From Nocardioidaceae bacterium (GTDB taxonomy: Bacteria; Actinomycetota; Actinomycetes; Propionibacteriales; Nocardioidaceae), in contig JAUJOE010000002.1 of assembly GCA_030447805.1 (NCBI GenBank), positions 124,001 through 188,000 on the forward strand: a DNA stretch of 64,000 bases, given 5' to 3'. Both the position numbers and the translations under genes were made by a program. The stretch's first letter is position 1. Every line of letters starts with the position of its first letter. The notes beneath the pieces were generated by a model. It had not been told where the DNA came from. It worked only from the letters and a program-made list of their open reading frames with translations, and searched no databases. Shown here piece by piece: positions 31,301 to 41,596 of the stretch.

Positions 31301-31573
31301 ATGCCCCGCAGTCTTCAGGAGATCCTCGACCACGCCGCCGAGATGGAGCGTCGCTTCGCCGAGCACGAGCCAACAGATGTTCGCGACGCTTCGCCGTTGC
31401 ATGCCATCCGTGCTGCGGTGACCGATCGGGCCGCCACCGAGCGTCGCGTCCTCGAAGCGGTCGCCGCAGCCCGCGATGCCGGTGTGTCCTGGTCCGCGAT
31501 CGGCAGCATGCTCGGCACCTCCGGCGAGGCCGCCAGAAAGCGGTACGGCGGACACCATGCCAAGTCCGCCTAA
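31301..31573 (+). CDS. Small helix-turn-helix-like protein, putative orphan antitoxin
   Basis: A 90-residue cytosolic protein, MPRSLQEILDHAAEME..., with a charged helical N-terminal half. Its C-terminal helix-turn-helix-like stretch is VSWSAIGSMLGTSGEAARKRYG. It has a good GAGGTG site before ATG 31301. Its position directly after the toxin-like remnant suggests it was the antitoxin or regulator of that pair and survives alone. 31574-31673 after it shows nothing recognisable. Confidence 0.6.
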   Translation: MPRSLQEILDHAAEMERRFAEHEPTDVRDASPLHAIRAAVTDRAATERRVLEAVAAARDAGVSWSAIGSMLGTSGEAARKRYGGHHAKSA

Positions 31574-31673
31574 GCAGAGCACGCAAGCCACTCACCGCAA
31601 CGCCTCGTTCGATTGAGAATCGTCAGCCGGGGACGGCCATTCGGAGCCGCCCGGTAAGGGGTGACTGAGCAAC

Positions 31674-31761
31674 GGCCGGGCAGCTGGCCTTCGAGGGGTC
31701 TGCTGCGGATGCCGTCAAGGCCATCGGCTACGACCTCGACGACGATGACGACGAGACCTGA
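31674..31761 (+). repeat. Second copy of the wzt 3' end
   Basis: About 87 bp matching the wzt terminus at 30971-31057 with three differences; read in the wzt frame they are one synonymous change and two conservative ones (Met to Leu, Asp to Glu), ending at the same stop codon. Upstream homology stops abruptly at about 31673. There is no start codon or ribosome site, so this is a fragment. It looks like the tail of a different wzt allele. Confidence 0.85.
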
Positions 31762-31769
31762 TGCGAAGA

Positions 31770-31795
31770 GGCGCCCGGACAGGTGCCCGGACGCC
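31770..31795 (-). terminator. Hairpin terminator after the first RTX-like gene
   Basis: On the minus strand, arms GGCGTCCGGGC and GTCCGGGCGCC pair fully with two G-U wobbles around a 4-nt loop. On the plus strand the same arms have two mismatches. It therefore best fits termination of the minus-strand RTX gene ending at 31848. The U-tract is weak. Confidence 0.5.
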
Positions 31796-31847
31796 CCTCG
31801 CAGGCTGACGTGGACCAGCACCTGTTGTACCGGTCAGAAACCCCGAG

Positions 31848-32766
<919 letters not shown>

Positions 32767-32774
32767 TGTGAAGA

Positions 32775-32800
32775 GGCGCCCGGACAGGTGTCCGGACGCC
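32775..32800 (-). terminator. Hairpin terminator after the second RTX-like gene
   Basis: Counterpart of the hairpin at 31770: arms GGCGCCCGGAC and GTCCGGACGCC with loop AGGT, fully paired (one G-U) on the minus strand. It lies 27 nt beyond the RTX stop at 32827. Confidence 0.5.
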
Positions 32801-32826
32801 CCTTCTGGCGGAAAACGTCGACCGGC

Positions 32827-33378
32827 TCAGAAACCTTCGTAAGCGCGGACCAGCTTGACCTCTTCGCACTTGTGCAGGTTGTCCTTGAAGTCCCGGGTCT
32901 TGCGGTCGTAGAAGACGATGTCGTAACCGTCGCCGCAGTACAGCTCGTCGACGTGGATGTCCTTGGTGGCAAAGATGCGATCGTGTCCGGTGCCCGTGAC
33001 GATTTGGTCCTTGCCCTCCTCCGCATAGGAGAAGTCGCGGCCGCCGCCCGTGTAGACGACGTCGTGGCCCTCGTTGTCGTGTACGGCGTCGTCACCCGGC
33101 CCCGCGTAAATCCGGTCATCTCCGGGGCCACCCGACATCTGTCCGCCCGCGGTGCCGTCGTGAATGGAGTCGTTGCCGCGACGCCCCTCGATAAAGTCGG
33201 AGCCGCCCAGCCCACGGATTACGTCGCGGGAGCCGGTGCCGACGAGCCGGTCTTCCTTGCTCGTGCCGGTGATGTTGGCAGCGTGGGCAGTCGGGGCTGC
33301 CGCGAGTATGCCCGCGACCGCCAGCGCGGCAGCAAGCGATGAGCGGGTGATGGTCAGGTGACCGATGCTGTTGCGCAT
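32827..33378 (-). CDS. Secreted RTX-like calcium-binding repeat protein (copy 2)
   Basis: A 183-residue paralogue of the preceding protein with nearly the same signal peptide and C-terminus ([16 protein letters not shown]). The repeat core is diverged and less regular (GLGGSDFIEGRRGNDSIHD, SGGPGDDRIYAGPGDD), so calcium binding may be weaker. The homology of the two genes extends about 95 bp into their 5' regions. It lies downstream of galE on the same strand, with a 141-bp gap. Confidence 0.83.
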   Translation of the reverse strand: MRNSIGHLTITRSSLAAALAVAGILAAAPTAHAANITGTSKEDRLVGTGSRDVIRGLGGSDFIEGRRGNDSIHDGTAGGQMSGGPGDDRIYAGPGDDAVHDNEGHDVVYTGGGRDFSYAEEGKDQIVTGTGHDRIFATKDIHVDELYCGDGYDIVFYDRKTRDFKDNLHKCEEVKLVRAYEGF

Positions 33379-33519
33379 GGCGTTCTCCTTGGGTGTGTTG
33401 AGCCGCTGAAGTTACTGACAAGACGGCGAACGTGCGGCAGAGGTTGTCTTGGTTGCCAAACGTTTCCCAAAGACCGGCAACCGTTGCGCCTGCGTTTACC
33501 GTCCGGCCCCGAAGCCGGC

Positions 33520-34524
<1,005 letters not shown>

Positions 34525-34625
34525 GGGGCCACCTTAGCCAGCGGCCGTGCGCGTACAGGTGATGTTCAGAGTCGGTGTGGGCGAAAAGTCCTTCCGATGC
34601 TCCCGACGTAGGGCAGTGGTTGGAT

Positions 34626-35684
34626 GTGTGGGTGGAAGCGGTCATCGTGGCTGGCGGCCTCGGCACCCGCCTACTCCCGTTGACGGAGTCCCAACCCAAA
34701 CACCTTCTGCCGGTCGCCGGAGTCCCGTTTGTGGTCCATCAGTTGGCCAAACTGGCAACAGTCGGTATCCGGCGAGTGGTGCTCGCATTGGGTCACCATG
34801 CCGACCGGTTTCCGCCCGTGCTCGGCGACGGCGGTGAGTGGGGTCTGGAACTTGTCTACGTCGCGGAGCAGCAGTTGCTCGGCACCGGGGGTGCGATCCG
34901 GAATGCGTCGACCCGGCTGCAGTCCGGACCAGGCGACCCGGTGGTGATCTTGAACGCTGACATCCTTAGTGAGCACGACCTTCGAGCCCAGTTGGCGCTT
35001 CACCGAGACAGATCAGCCGACGTCACTTTGCACCTCGTCGAAGTGGCCGATCCACGCGCTTATGGCTGTGTGCCGACCGACGCTGACGGAAACGTCACCG
35101 CCTTCCTCGAGAAGTCGCCTCATCCGGTGTCGCCGCAGATCAACGCGGGTTGTTACGTCTTCACCCGCGAGATCATCGACCGCATACCGCCTGGCCACGT
35201 CGTCTCGATCGAACGTGAGACGTTCCCGCAGTTGTTGGCGACCGGCTGTCACGTCGCCGGTTATCTCGACCAGGCGTACTGGCTTGATATCGGTACGCCG
35301 CAGGCGCTGTGCCGCGCATCGGCTGATCTCGTGCTTGGCGTAGCGACCAGTCCGGCCTACCGGGAGCCGCCGGCTGAGTTCTGGCGGGCTCGGGACGCCG
35401 ACATCGCCGCCTCCGCATCATTGACGAGTGGCACCTCGGTGGGGGCAGGCGCGACTGTCGGCGAGAACGCCCGGCTGATTGGCAGCGTCGTGATGGAGTC
35501 AGCCGTGGTGGGCGCTGGTGCTGTAGTCGTCGACTCCGTGGTCGGCCCCGGAGCCCGGATCGGCGCGGACGTCGTACTCGCGGATTGCGTGATCGGTGAT
35601 GAGGTCGTCGTCGCTGCTGGCGCACGATTGGCAGGCGTCGGAAGCCTAGGCGACGGGAGTGACCACTCGGCGGTACGGGAGTGA
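34626..35684 (+). CDS. Sugar-phosphate nucleotidyltransferase (GDP-mannose pyrophosphorylase-like)
   Basis: A protein of about 352 residues. The N-terminal Rossmann-like domain has AVIVAGGLGTRLLPLTESQPKHLLPVAG and the metal/sugar segment VVILNADILSEHD. YWLDIGTPQ and then hexapeptide left-handed beta-helix repeats follow (GTSVGAGATVGENARLIGSVV). Family and context (beside cofD/cofE, as M. tuberculosis Rv3264c is beside fbiA/fbiB) favour mannose-1-phosphate guanylyltransferase, but glucose-1-phosphate specificity is possible. The start is uncertain: GTG 34626, GTG 34632, TTG 34620 or GTG 34575. The C-terminus is altered by a tandem repeat that includes the stop. Confidence 0.82.
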   Translation: MWVEAVIVAGGLGTRLLPLTESQPKHLLPVAGVPFVVHQLAKLATVGIRRVVLALGHHADRFPPVLGDGGEWGLELVYVAEQQLLGTGGAIRNASTRLQSGPGDPVVILNADILSEHDLRAQLALHRDRSADVTLHLVEVADPRAYGCVPTDADGNVTAFLEKSPHPVSPQINAGCYVFTREIIDRIPPGHVVSIERETFPQLLATGCHVAGYLDQAYWLDIGTPQALCRASADLVLGVATSPAYREPPAEFWRARDADIAASASLTSGTSVGAGATVGENARLIGSVVMESAVVGAGAVVVDSVVGPGARIGADVVLADCVIGDEVVVAAGARLAGVGSLGDGSDHSAVRE

Positions 35685-35695
35685 CCACTCGGCGG
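35655..35695. repeat. 22-bp tandem duplication carrying a stop codon
   Basis: Two adjacent copies beginning GGGAGTGACCACTCGGCGG, at 35655-35676 and 35677-35695. In the nucleotidyltransferase frame the first copy encodes GSDHSA, and the second supplies the TGA stop. The duplication therefore set the present end of the protein and brought it to 16 bp from the next gene's end. Confidence 0.8.
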
Positions 35696-35700
35696 GGGGG

Positions 35701-36174
35701 TTAGTGGAAGAGGCCGCTGTCGGTAAGCAGTGAGACTCCGCCGAGGACGGCAGCAAACCGCAGCGTCCGGCCGACGAACGTCGTCGCGTAGAACCACAAG
35801 CGGTGAAAGCGCAGCTGGCCGGCCAGCACCGCCATGATCGCCAGCGGCGGGAACCCCACGGTGGCCGAGACGAACAGCAGCGCACTGCCGACCCAGGGCC
35901 GGTCGTCGGTGCGCAACTTCACCTTCTCGTACTGACGCTGCCATTTCGGTGCGGCCATCTTCTTCTGGATGTACGGCCAGCTCATCGACGCATTGCCGAC
36001 CTCGTACCACACGGCCTTGCCGAGGGTCTGTCCGGCGGCCGCGGTGAGTGACACGGGCCAGACGCCGTAGTCGTCGACGATCGTTGCGATCCCGGCGATG
36101 TAGGCCTCGATGTTGATGATGGGAATGAGCGCCGACGCGATGGCTAGCCCGAACGTCGCCAGCAGGAGCTTCAC
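35701..36174 (-). CDS. DedA/YqaA-like (VTT-domain) membrane protein
   Basis: A 157-residue integral membrane protein resembling the VTT/SNARE-associated family. It has LATFGLAIASALIPIINIEAYIAG (reentrant proline segment), AAAGQTLGKAVWYEVG and SATVGFPPLAIMAVLAGQLR followed by a final helix. Some DedA-superfamily proteins flip lipid carriers such as undecaprenyl phosphate, so a role in recycling polymer carriers is possible but inferred. ATG 36174 overlaps the end of the CDP-alcohol transferase gene by 4 nt. Confidence 0.75.
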   Translation of the reverse strand: MKLLLATFGLAIASALIPIINIEAYIAGIATIVDDYGVWPVSLTAAAGQTLGKAVWYEVGNASMSWPYIQKKMAAPKWQRQYEKVKLRTDDRPWVGSALLFVSATVGFPPLAIMAVLAGQLRFHRLWFYATTFVGRTLRFAAVLGGVSLLTDSGLFH

Positions 36175-36830
36175 GGTGGCGCCGTATCAGCGGCCGTATG
36201 CAGGCAGCCCGCCGGCACCGGCAGCCGCAGCCGCATCAACCACACCAGCGAGGCGACCTTCAGCGCGAGCAGCGCTGTCGCGACGGCGCCGGCGAGCCAC
36301 GGCTCCCGGGTCCACACCATCAGTACGGCGAACAGCGCCGAGTTCACCGCTTTACCCGGCTTGGACCAGTTCCACAACCACAGGCGTCGGTCGATCAGGT
36401 AGAAGTAGTTGGGACTCGAGCTCGACCAGGCCAAGAAGGCGAGCGACAAGAACATGTCGATGACCATGAACTCCGCCAGGTAGATGCCCACCGGGATCGC
36501 CATGCTCGGGTCGAACCAGGCAAACCCCACGTAGAACAGCGCTGCAGAGATGCGGTCGCACATGATGTCGAGAGTTGCCCCGACCCGCGTCTCCTGGTCG
36601 AGCAGCCGGGCGGCGAAACCGTCGGCCATGTCGCCGACCCAGTAGACAGCGAGCGCGGCAAGCAGCAGCGGCAGTGAGTCCTGGCGGGCGCCGGCCAGCG
36701 CCAGCCCGATCGTCGCCAGCGTGCGGACCAGGGTGATTGCGGTCGGGACCGTTACCAGGCGTTCGCGGTCGGGAGACGCGCACTCCCGGTGCCCGCAGGG
36801 CGGGGTCGTGGTGCCGTCGACCGGCGTCAC
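36171..36830 (-). CDS. CDP-alcohol phosphatidyltransferase family protein
   Basis: A 219-residue membrane enzyme with about six helices. The catalytic motif DG(x2)AR(x8)G(x3)D(x3)D is intact as DGFAARLLDQETRVGATLDIMCD. It joins a CDP-activated lipid to an alcohol such as inositol phosphate or glycerol phosphate; the exact product is not clear. The GTG start at 36830 precedes a hydrophilic cysteine/histidine-bearing N-terminus (CGHRECASPDRERL). A later start nearer VPTAITLVRTLATIG is possible. Confidence 0.85.
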   Translation of the reverse strand: MTPVDGTTTPPCGHRECASPDRERLVTVPTAITLVRTLATIGLALAGARQDSLPLLLAALAVYWVGDMADGFAARLLDQETRVGATLDIMCDRISAALFYVGFAWFDPSMAIPVGIYLAEFMVIDMFLSLAFLAWSSSSPNYFYLIDRRLWLWNWSKPGKAVNSALFAVLMVWTREPWLAGAVATALLALKVASLVWLMRLRLPVPAGCLHTAADTAPP

Positions 36831-36855
36831 AGCACCGATTCTCCAGGCAGCCTGG

Positions 36856-37662
36856 TCATGAGTGCCAGATATAGCCCTCGGGAGCGTCGTCGTACGGGTA
36901 CTTCTTCATGAACTCGGCGAGCGCTGCGCCGGAGAACGTGGCGCAGTACTGGCTCACCCCGAACGCAGGGACCTGCTCGCTACCCGTGGGTGGTGAGTAA
37001 ACCGGCTGGTGGATCGACCAGTGCGTGAACGCGACGTGCTTGCCTTCGGGGATGACCCCCGCGCCTGCCCGTCATCTTTGGTCCACGGCGCGATGATCAC
37101 GTTGTATCGGGGGTCAAAGCCGAACTGGTCGAACTCCGCGGGCCGGTCGCTGTCGAACTGGTCGAACTTCTCGGCGGTGGCTTCCAGCACCTGCATCTGC
37201 GCGTCGTCGTCGGCCACCGACTCGTCGTACCACACGATCGTCCAGCCGTGCTCAAGGTTGTGCACCAGCACCTCGACCGGCGGGCGGTCGTCCGCGGTGT
37301 AGAAGTGGTTGCCGCTGTTGTCGGCCGACGGGTTGTGCGGCCCGTAGCTCGGGGGCTCGGTCTCGTAGATGACCGGCGTGGTTTGATGCTCGCTTTGACC
37401 GCTCGCCCGATTCCTCACGCACCGGAGTGCAGCCGGCGTTCGTGGCCGCCACCCCGATGTTGGCAAGGTCCTTCCCCGCGATCTTGTCCTTCTCGCGCTG
37501 ATCTTGGACGTACTGGAACACCGCGACGCCCACGATTACCAAGGCAACGGCAACGCAGGCCCCCACGATCGCCAGGGTACGCCGCCGCTCGGCCGCCTGC
37601 GCCTCGCGGCGCATCTTCTCGACCATCTCGCGGCGCTCGCGGTTCTTGTTCGGCTTGCTCAC
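36856..37662 (-). CDS. DUF3105 membrane-anchored protein, two frameshifts
   Basis: Reassembled from three frames to about 268 residues. A basic cytoplasmic N-terminus (MSKPNKNRERREMVEKMRRE) precedes one helix (TLAIVGACVAVALVIVGVAVF). The external DUF3105 domain has GPHNPSADNSGNHFYTADDRPPVEVLVHNLEHGWTIVWYD split as seen, then HVAFTHWSIHQPVYSPP, ending in EGYIWHS. Breaks lie near 37400-37413 and 37055-37070. DUF3105 has no established function; the conserved histidines (NLEHG, FTHW) hint at metal binding. It sits between the CDP-alcohol transferase and cofE on the same strand. Confidence 0.78.
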
Positions 37663-37722
37663 AGGCTGCTCATGCTCACAGTGCGGGGGAACCCTCCGGG
37701 GACGGCGATGTCGCCCGCGAGT

Positions 37723-38773
37723 CTACGCAACCGCCCAAAGCGTGCAGTCCACCGTCTGCCAGCCCGGCCGCAGCGCCGCCTGGCGCTCAGCCGGCGTCCC
37801 GGTCAGCCGGAACGCAGCCCCGACGGCACGGGTGCGCTCGAGCAGCTGCCCAGCGACCAGCCACTGGGGTGGCCCGGCATCTCGTCGTACGTCGATCTGT
37901 ACGAACCAGGACGCCAGGCCGCCAGCCGCGGCACCCACCTCGACCGACACCGCTACCGCCTCGTCATCGCAGGCCACCTCGGCGAACGGCGCCACGTCCC
38001 CGGTGCGAGTGCGGCGAACCGTTCCAACGCACCAGCCTGGTTCCGCAACGCGGCTGTGGTGGCTGCCTCCCTCGCGCCGAGCGCGAAGAGGTCGGTGTCG
38101 GCGTCGCGGAGCACCGCGGCCGCGCCTGGGCCGTGCTCTCCGACGGGAAGCACGAGGTCACCAATGCCACGTACGACGGCCAGCGGGCAACCCGTCGCCT
38201 TCCCCTTGACCAGATCACCTGCTGCGGCGAGCTCGTCAGCCACCGCGGGTGTCGTGACCTCGAGCAGGTTGCCGTAGGAGTCAGCGGTTCCCCGCAGGTC
38301 CAGCGTCGGCAGGATCCCCGCGCAACCGATGGCCATGTCGGTCTGCCCCAGCCGCCACGCCCGCCCGGCGGTGTCGCTCACGACCACCCCGACGTTGCGG
38401 CCAACCGCTGCGTAGATCCGTCGCGCAACCGACGCGCCGAGCGGTCTGGGTGCTCGGGCAGCAACACCACGGTGCCAGGCTCGGTGTTCGACGCGTCAAC
38501 GCCGGCAGCCGCCAGCACAAACCCGTGCCGCGTCTGCGCGATCACGCCGGCGCCTCGCTGCGCGACGATCCGCTGCGTCTGCGCGGCAATCGCGTCGGCG
38601 CGGTCGGCGCGGACGACCCGACCCTCGGCCTTGCTCACCACCTTGCTGGTGACCACCAGAACGTCGCCGTCGCGCAGCGGCACGCTTTCCGTCACCAGGG
38701 CGGCGAGGTCGGCACCGGGCTGCACCTCCGGCCACCTGACACCGAACGCCTCGAGGTGGCGAGGGCTCCTCAC
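37723..38773 (-). CDS. cofE: Coenzyme F420:L-glutamate ligase, two frameshifts
   Basis: CofE/FbiB adds glutamate residues to F420-0 using GTP. Read through two single-base breaks (near 38420 and 38000) it gives about 350 residues. The first part is [19 protein letters not shown] with [23 protein letters not shown], the second [23 protein letters not shown]. The last part is an alpha/beta C-terminal segment, [20 protein letters not shown]. It lacks the full nitroreductase-like domain of mycobacterial FbiB. GTG 38773 overlaps the cofD stop by 4 nt (GTGA), so the F420 genes are coupled. Confidence 0.88.
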
Positions 38774-39750
38774 GTGCTGACAACCCTGGCCAGCGCCAGG
38801 GTCTCGGCGGCCACGGCCGCCGAGGTCGCTCGGTCGTCGAGGTAGAGCGGGACGGCGCGAGCCGTCAGACCAAGATCCTCAACAGCCCCCACGTCGGCGG
38901 CGTCCGCCGCGTCCACGAGCCAGCCGTCGAGCAGGCCACCGAAGCGCCGCGCTCCGTAGTGCTCGGCCACCCCGAGCGCGCTCACCTCGGCATCGACGAG
39001 GGGCAGCAGCTTGTCGGCCATGCCGCGCACCGGGGCTCCCGCGATGATGGGGGACACTCCCACCACGGCGGCGGACGTCGTACGCACGGCATCGGCGATG
39101 CCCGGCACGGCCAGGATCGTGCCGATCGAGACCACCGGGTTAGACGGCGGCACGATCAGCACGTCGGCGTCCTTGATGGCCTCGATCACTCCCGGCGCAG
39201 GAGACGAGTCCTCGGCGCCCACCGCCACCACCGAGTGCGCGACCGGTGCGTGCAGCCGCACCCAGTACTCCTGGAAGTGCACGGCGCGGCGGGCGCCGGG
39301 GTCGTCCGGGTCGTCGATGACCACGTGGGTCTCGACGCGGTCGTCGGTCATCGGGATCAGCCGGACTCCCGGTTGCCACCGTGCGCACAGTGCCTCGGTG
39401 ACCGCGGACAGTGGGTAGCCGGCGTTGAGCATCTGAGTGCGAACCAGGTGGGTGGCGAGGTCGCGGTCACCAAGACCGAACCAGGTGGGTTGCACGCCGT
39501 ACGCCGCCAACTCGGCCTTGGCGTTCCACGTCTCGTCGCGTCGCCCCCACCCGCGTTCCTCGTCGATGCCGTCACCGAGGGTGTACATCACCGTGTCGAG
39601 GTCAGGGCAGACGCGCAGGCCGAAGAGCCAGATGTCGTCGGCGGTGTTGCCGATGACGGTGATCGAGGACTCGGGTGGGGGCGCCGCCGCCAGGAGCCCG
39701 GAGAGGAACCGCGCGCCACCAACGCCTCCGGACAGCACGGTGATCCGCAT
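38770..39750 (-). CDS. cofD: 2-phospho-L-lactate transferase family protein (F420 synthesis)
   Basis: A 326-residue CofD/FbiA that joins a GTP-activated phosphoenolpyruvate or phospholactate unit to Fo during F420 assembly. Motifs: [59 protein letters not shown] and [18 protein letters not shown]. It forms an operon with cofE. Presence of F420 implies F420-dependent reductases elsewhere in the genome. Confidence 0.95.
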   Translation of the reverse strand: MRITVLSGGVGGARFLSGLLAAAPPPESSITVIGNTADDIWLFGLRVCPDLDTVMYTLGDGIDEERGWGRRDETWNAKAELAAYGVQPTWFGLGDRDLATHLVRTQMLNAGYPLSAVTEALCARWQPGVRLIPMTDDRVETHVVIDDPDDPGARRAVHFQEYWVRLHAPVAHSVVAVGAEDSSPAPGVIEAIKDADVLIVPPSNPVVSIGTILAVPGIADAVRTTSAAVVGVSPIIAGAPVRGMADKLLPLVDAEVSALGVAEHYGARRFGGLLDGWLVDAADAADVGAVEDLGLTARAVPLYLDDRATSAAVAAETLALARVVST

Positions 39751-39831
39751 ACGGGCAGGTTAGCCACCGACGGACCCCCGCGTGTGGCAGGCTAGGGCCA
39801 CGATTGCCGCACCTCACCGGGGAGGTTTCTC

Positions 39832-40962
39832 GTGGTCACCGAAGCACTCAAGAAGTCGCGCGACATCTTCGCCTACGGCCTGCTCGCAGTGGCGGCGCTG
39901 TATCTGATCAGCGCCCTGTCGCTGCTGTTCAAGAGCGAGGACGACGTCGGCCTCGACTTCTCGGGGAAGGCGGCGGTCTTCGGTCACTTGTTCGCTCACC
40001 CGCTCCTGGTGTTCTCGCTGATTGCCGCGCTGGCGCTAGCCGTCGGCCTCGGTGGGGCCAGCAAGAACGCGCGAACCGTGGCGCTTGTCGCCCTCGCCAT
40101 CGCCGGCGTGGCGTTGCTGCTGCGGCTGATCTGCTGGTTCAGCGGCTTCGGTGCTGAGGACGGCGCCGATGCCTTCGGCGGGGTCTTGGGGGCCGGCAAG
40201 ATCGTCGGCATCTTCTTGGGTCTGGCTGACCTGCTACTCCTCGGCCTGACGGCGTGGTTCGCCTACACCGCGCTCCAGTCGCTGCCGAAGACGTCGCAGT
40301 CAACGGCGTCGGAGTGGGGCCAGCAGCAGGGGTACGCCGGCCAGCAGGGCTACGGCCAGCCAGGTTGGGGCCAGCAAGGCTCGGGCTACTCCGGTCAGCC
40401 TGGGTGGGGTCAGCAAGGTCAGGGGTGGGGCGCCGGTTCCGGCAGTGGCGCCACCGCAGCCGGCGCCACTGCCGCTGGTGGCTGGGGCGACCAGTCGCAG
40501 GCGCAGGCCGAGCAGCAGGGTCAGCCGGCGTCGGCGTGGACGGGTTCCGAGCAGGGCTACTCGGGGTCGGAGCAGGGCGGCTACTCTCCGGCGGTCGATC
40601 CGCAGCATCCGCAGGCGTCCTGGGGGCAACCTGCGCAGGGGTGGGGGCAACGCGAGGCGACCCAGCAGCAGTCCTGGGGAGCACCTGCTCACCCGACCGC
40701 CTCGCAATGGGGTCAGTCGGAGGGTGCTTCTGCCGTCGCCCCCTCGTCCGCTGAGGGTTCGCCAGCTGACCGGCCAGCCCAAACTGGACCGGCCCAGACC
40801 GGCGCAGCCCAGACGGGGGCAGCACAGACCGGGGCAACGCAGTCGGGCACGGCACACGCCGAGCAGCGCGAGGCCTCTTCAGGTCCGCAGACCGATCAGT
40901 CGCGGCGCGAGGGCGAGGAGCAGCCACCGCAGAGCTGGTGGCAGCGGCCTCCGCAGTCGTAG
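39832..40962 (+). CDS. DUF5336-like four-helix membrane protein with a Gln/Gly/Trp-rich tail
   Basis: A 376-residue protein. Four helices occupy about residues 13-150 (IFAYGLLAVAALYLISALSLLF; AHPLLVFSLIAALALAVGLG; TVALVALAIAGVALLLRLICWF; IVGIFLGLADLLLLGLTAWFAY). A roughly 220-residue low-complexity tail follows, made of GWGQQG/GQPGWGQQ units, then AQTGAAQTGAAQTG tandem repeats. The plan matches the mycobacterial 34-kDa antigen homologue (Rv0954, DUF5336), whose role may be in the growth zone or division. The tail is expected to be disordered and self-associating. GTG 39832 has a GGGGAGG site. Confidence 0.8.
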   Translation: MVTEALKKSRDIFAYGLLAVAALYLISALSLLFKSEDDVGLDFSGKAAVFGHLFAHPLLVFSLIAALALAVGLGGASKNARTVALVALAIAGVALLLRLICWFSGFGAEDGADAFGGVLGAGKIVGIFLGLADLLLLGLTAWFAYTALQSLPKTSQSTASEWGQQQGYAGQQGYGQPGWGQQGSGYSGQPGWGQQGQGWGAGSGSGATAAGATAAGGWGDQSQAQAEQQGQPASAWTGSEQGYSGSEQGGYSPAVDPQHPQASWGQPAQGWGQREATQQQSWGAPAHPTASQWGQSEGASAVAPSSAEGSPADRPAQTGPAQTGAAQTGAAQTGATQSGTAHAEQREASSGPQTDQSRREGEEQPPQSWWQRPPQS

Positions 40963-40987
40963 CGGAAAGGCGCGCCCCGCCGCAACG

Positions 40988-41037
40988 TGGCGCGTTCGGC
41001 ATGTAGCAGGGCAGTCTGCAGGCTGCCTAGCGCGCCA
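40988..41037. repeat. Hairpin element B (7-bp arms, 36-nt interior)
   Basis: TGGCGCG (40988-40994) and CGCGCCA (41031-41037) enclose 36 nt. Inside the arms a 3x3 internal loop (ttc/tag) leads to a GGCA/TGCC pairing, and weaker pairing extends outward (CGCA...TGCG). It lies 26 nt after the stop of the DUF5336-like gene. Its reverse complement shares CGCGCCA ends, GCCCTG and CATGC with element A at 1570. Confidence 0.6.
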
Positions 41038-41114
41038 ATGCGTGACCCGCCGACCCGAGTTCGACCCGAGTCCGGACATCTACCGGCGTGTCGCAGACGA
41101 ATTCCGCCGACCGC

Positions 41115-41144
41115 TTGACGTAACGCGTCTTACAGGCATGTAAT
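41115..41144 (+). promoter_or_regulatory. Probable promoter of whiB
   Basis: TTGACG (41115-41120) and TGTAAT (41139-41144) are spaced 18 bp apart, a good match to vegetative-type -35/-10 boxes. They lie 56 bp upstream of the GTG of whiB. Confidence 0.6.
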
Positions 41145-41199
41145 TCGTGTATGCCGTCAACCGATGCGGCACGGAAGCAAGGGTCGAGGAGGGCGAGGC

Positions 41200-41454
41200 G
41201 TGCGGGAACTTGAAGTGCTCGACGGCGGCGCCGACGAGCTCATGTGGCAAGAGCGTGCCCTGTGCGCGCAAACAGACCCCGAGGCGTTCTTTCCCGAGAA
41301 GGGCGGCTCGACGCGAGAGGCCAAGCGGGTGTGCCTGTCGTGTGAAGTGCGTGGCGACTGCCTTGAGTACGCGCTGCTCAATGACGAGCGGTTCGGCATC
41401 TGGGGCGGACTCTCCGAGCGGGAGCGGCGCAAGCTGAAGAAGCGCGCGGTCTAG
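41200..41454 (+). CDS. whiB: WhiB-family iron-sulfur regulator (WhiB2/WhmD-like)
   Basis: An 84-residue regulator. Four cysteines bind a [4Fe-4S] cluster: RALCAQ, then VCLSCEVRGDC. The glycine turn GIWGGLSERERRKLKK is the sigma-A-binding and DNA-contact region. The DPEAFFPEKGGSTREAK segment and its place next to this gene set point to WhiB2/WhmD, needed for septation. GTG 41200 follows AGGAGG at 7-nt spacing. It has its own promoter upstream. Confidence 0.92.
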   Translation: MRELEVLDGGADELMWQERALCAQTDPEAFFPEKGGSTREAKRVCLSCEVRGDCLEYALLNDERFGIWGGLSERERRKLKKRAV

Positions 41455-41596
41455 CTGCCGGTCTCGTTGTGGTGGTCGACCGATCAGCTCCGGTCGGTAG
41501 GGGGCCGGTCGGCAGGGTCCGGTCGATAAGGTAGGGCCACCCCGCAGCGGCGGGGCAGGTCCTTAACTTCCCCTCCCCGCAAGGTAGCCAGCAGCC

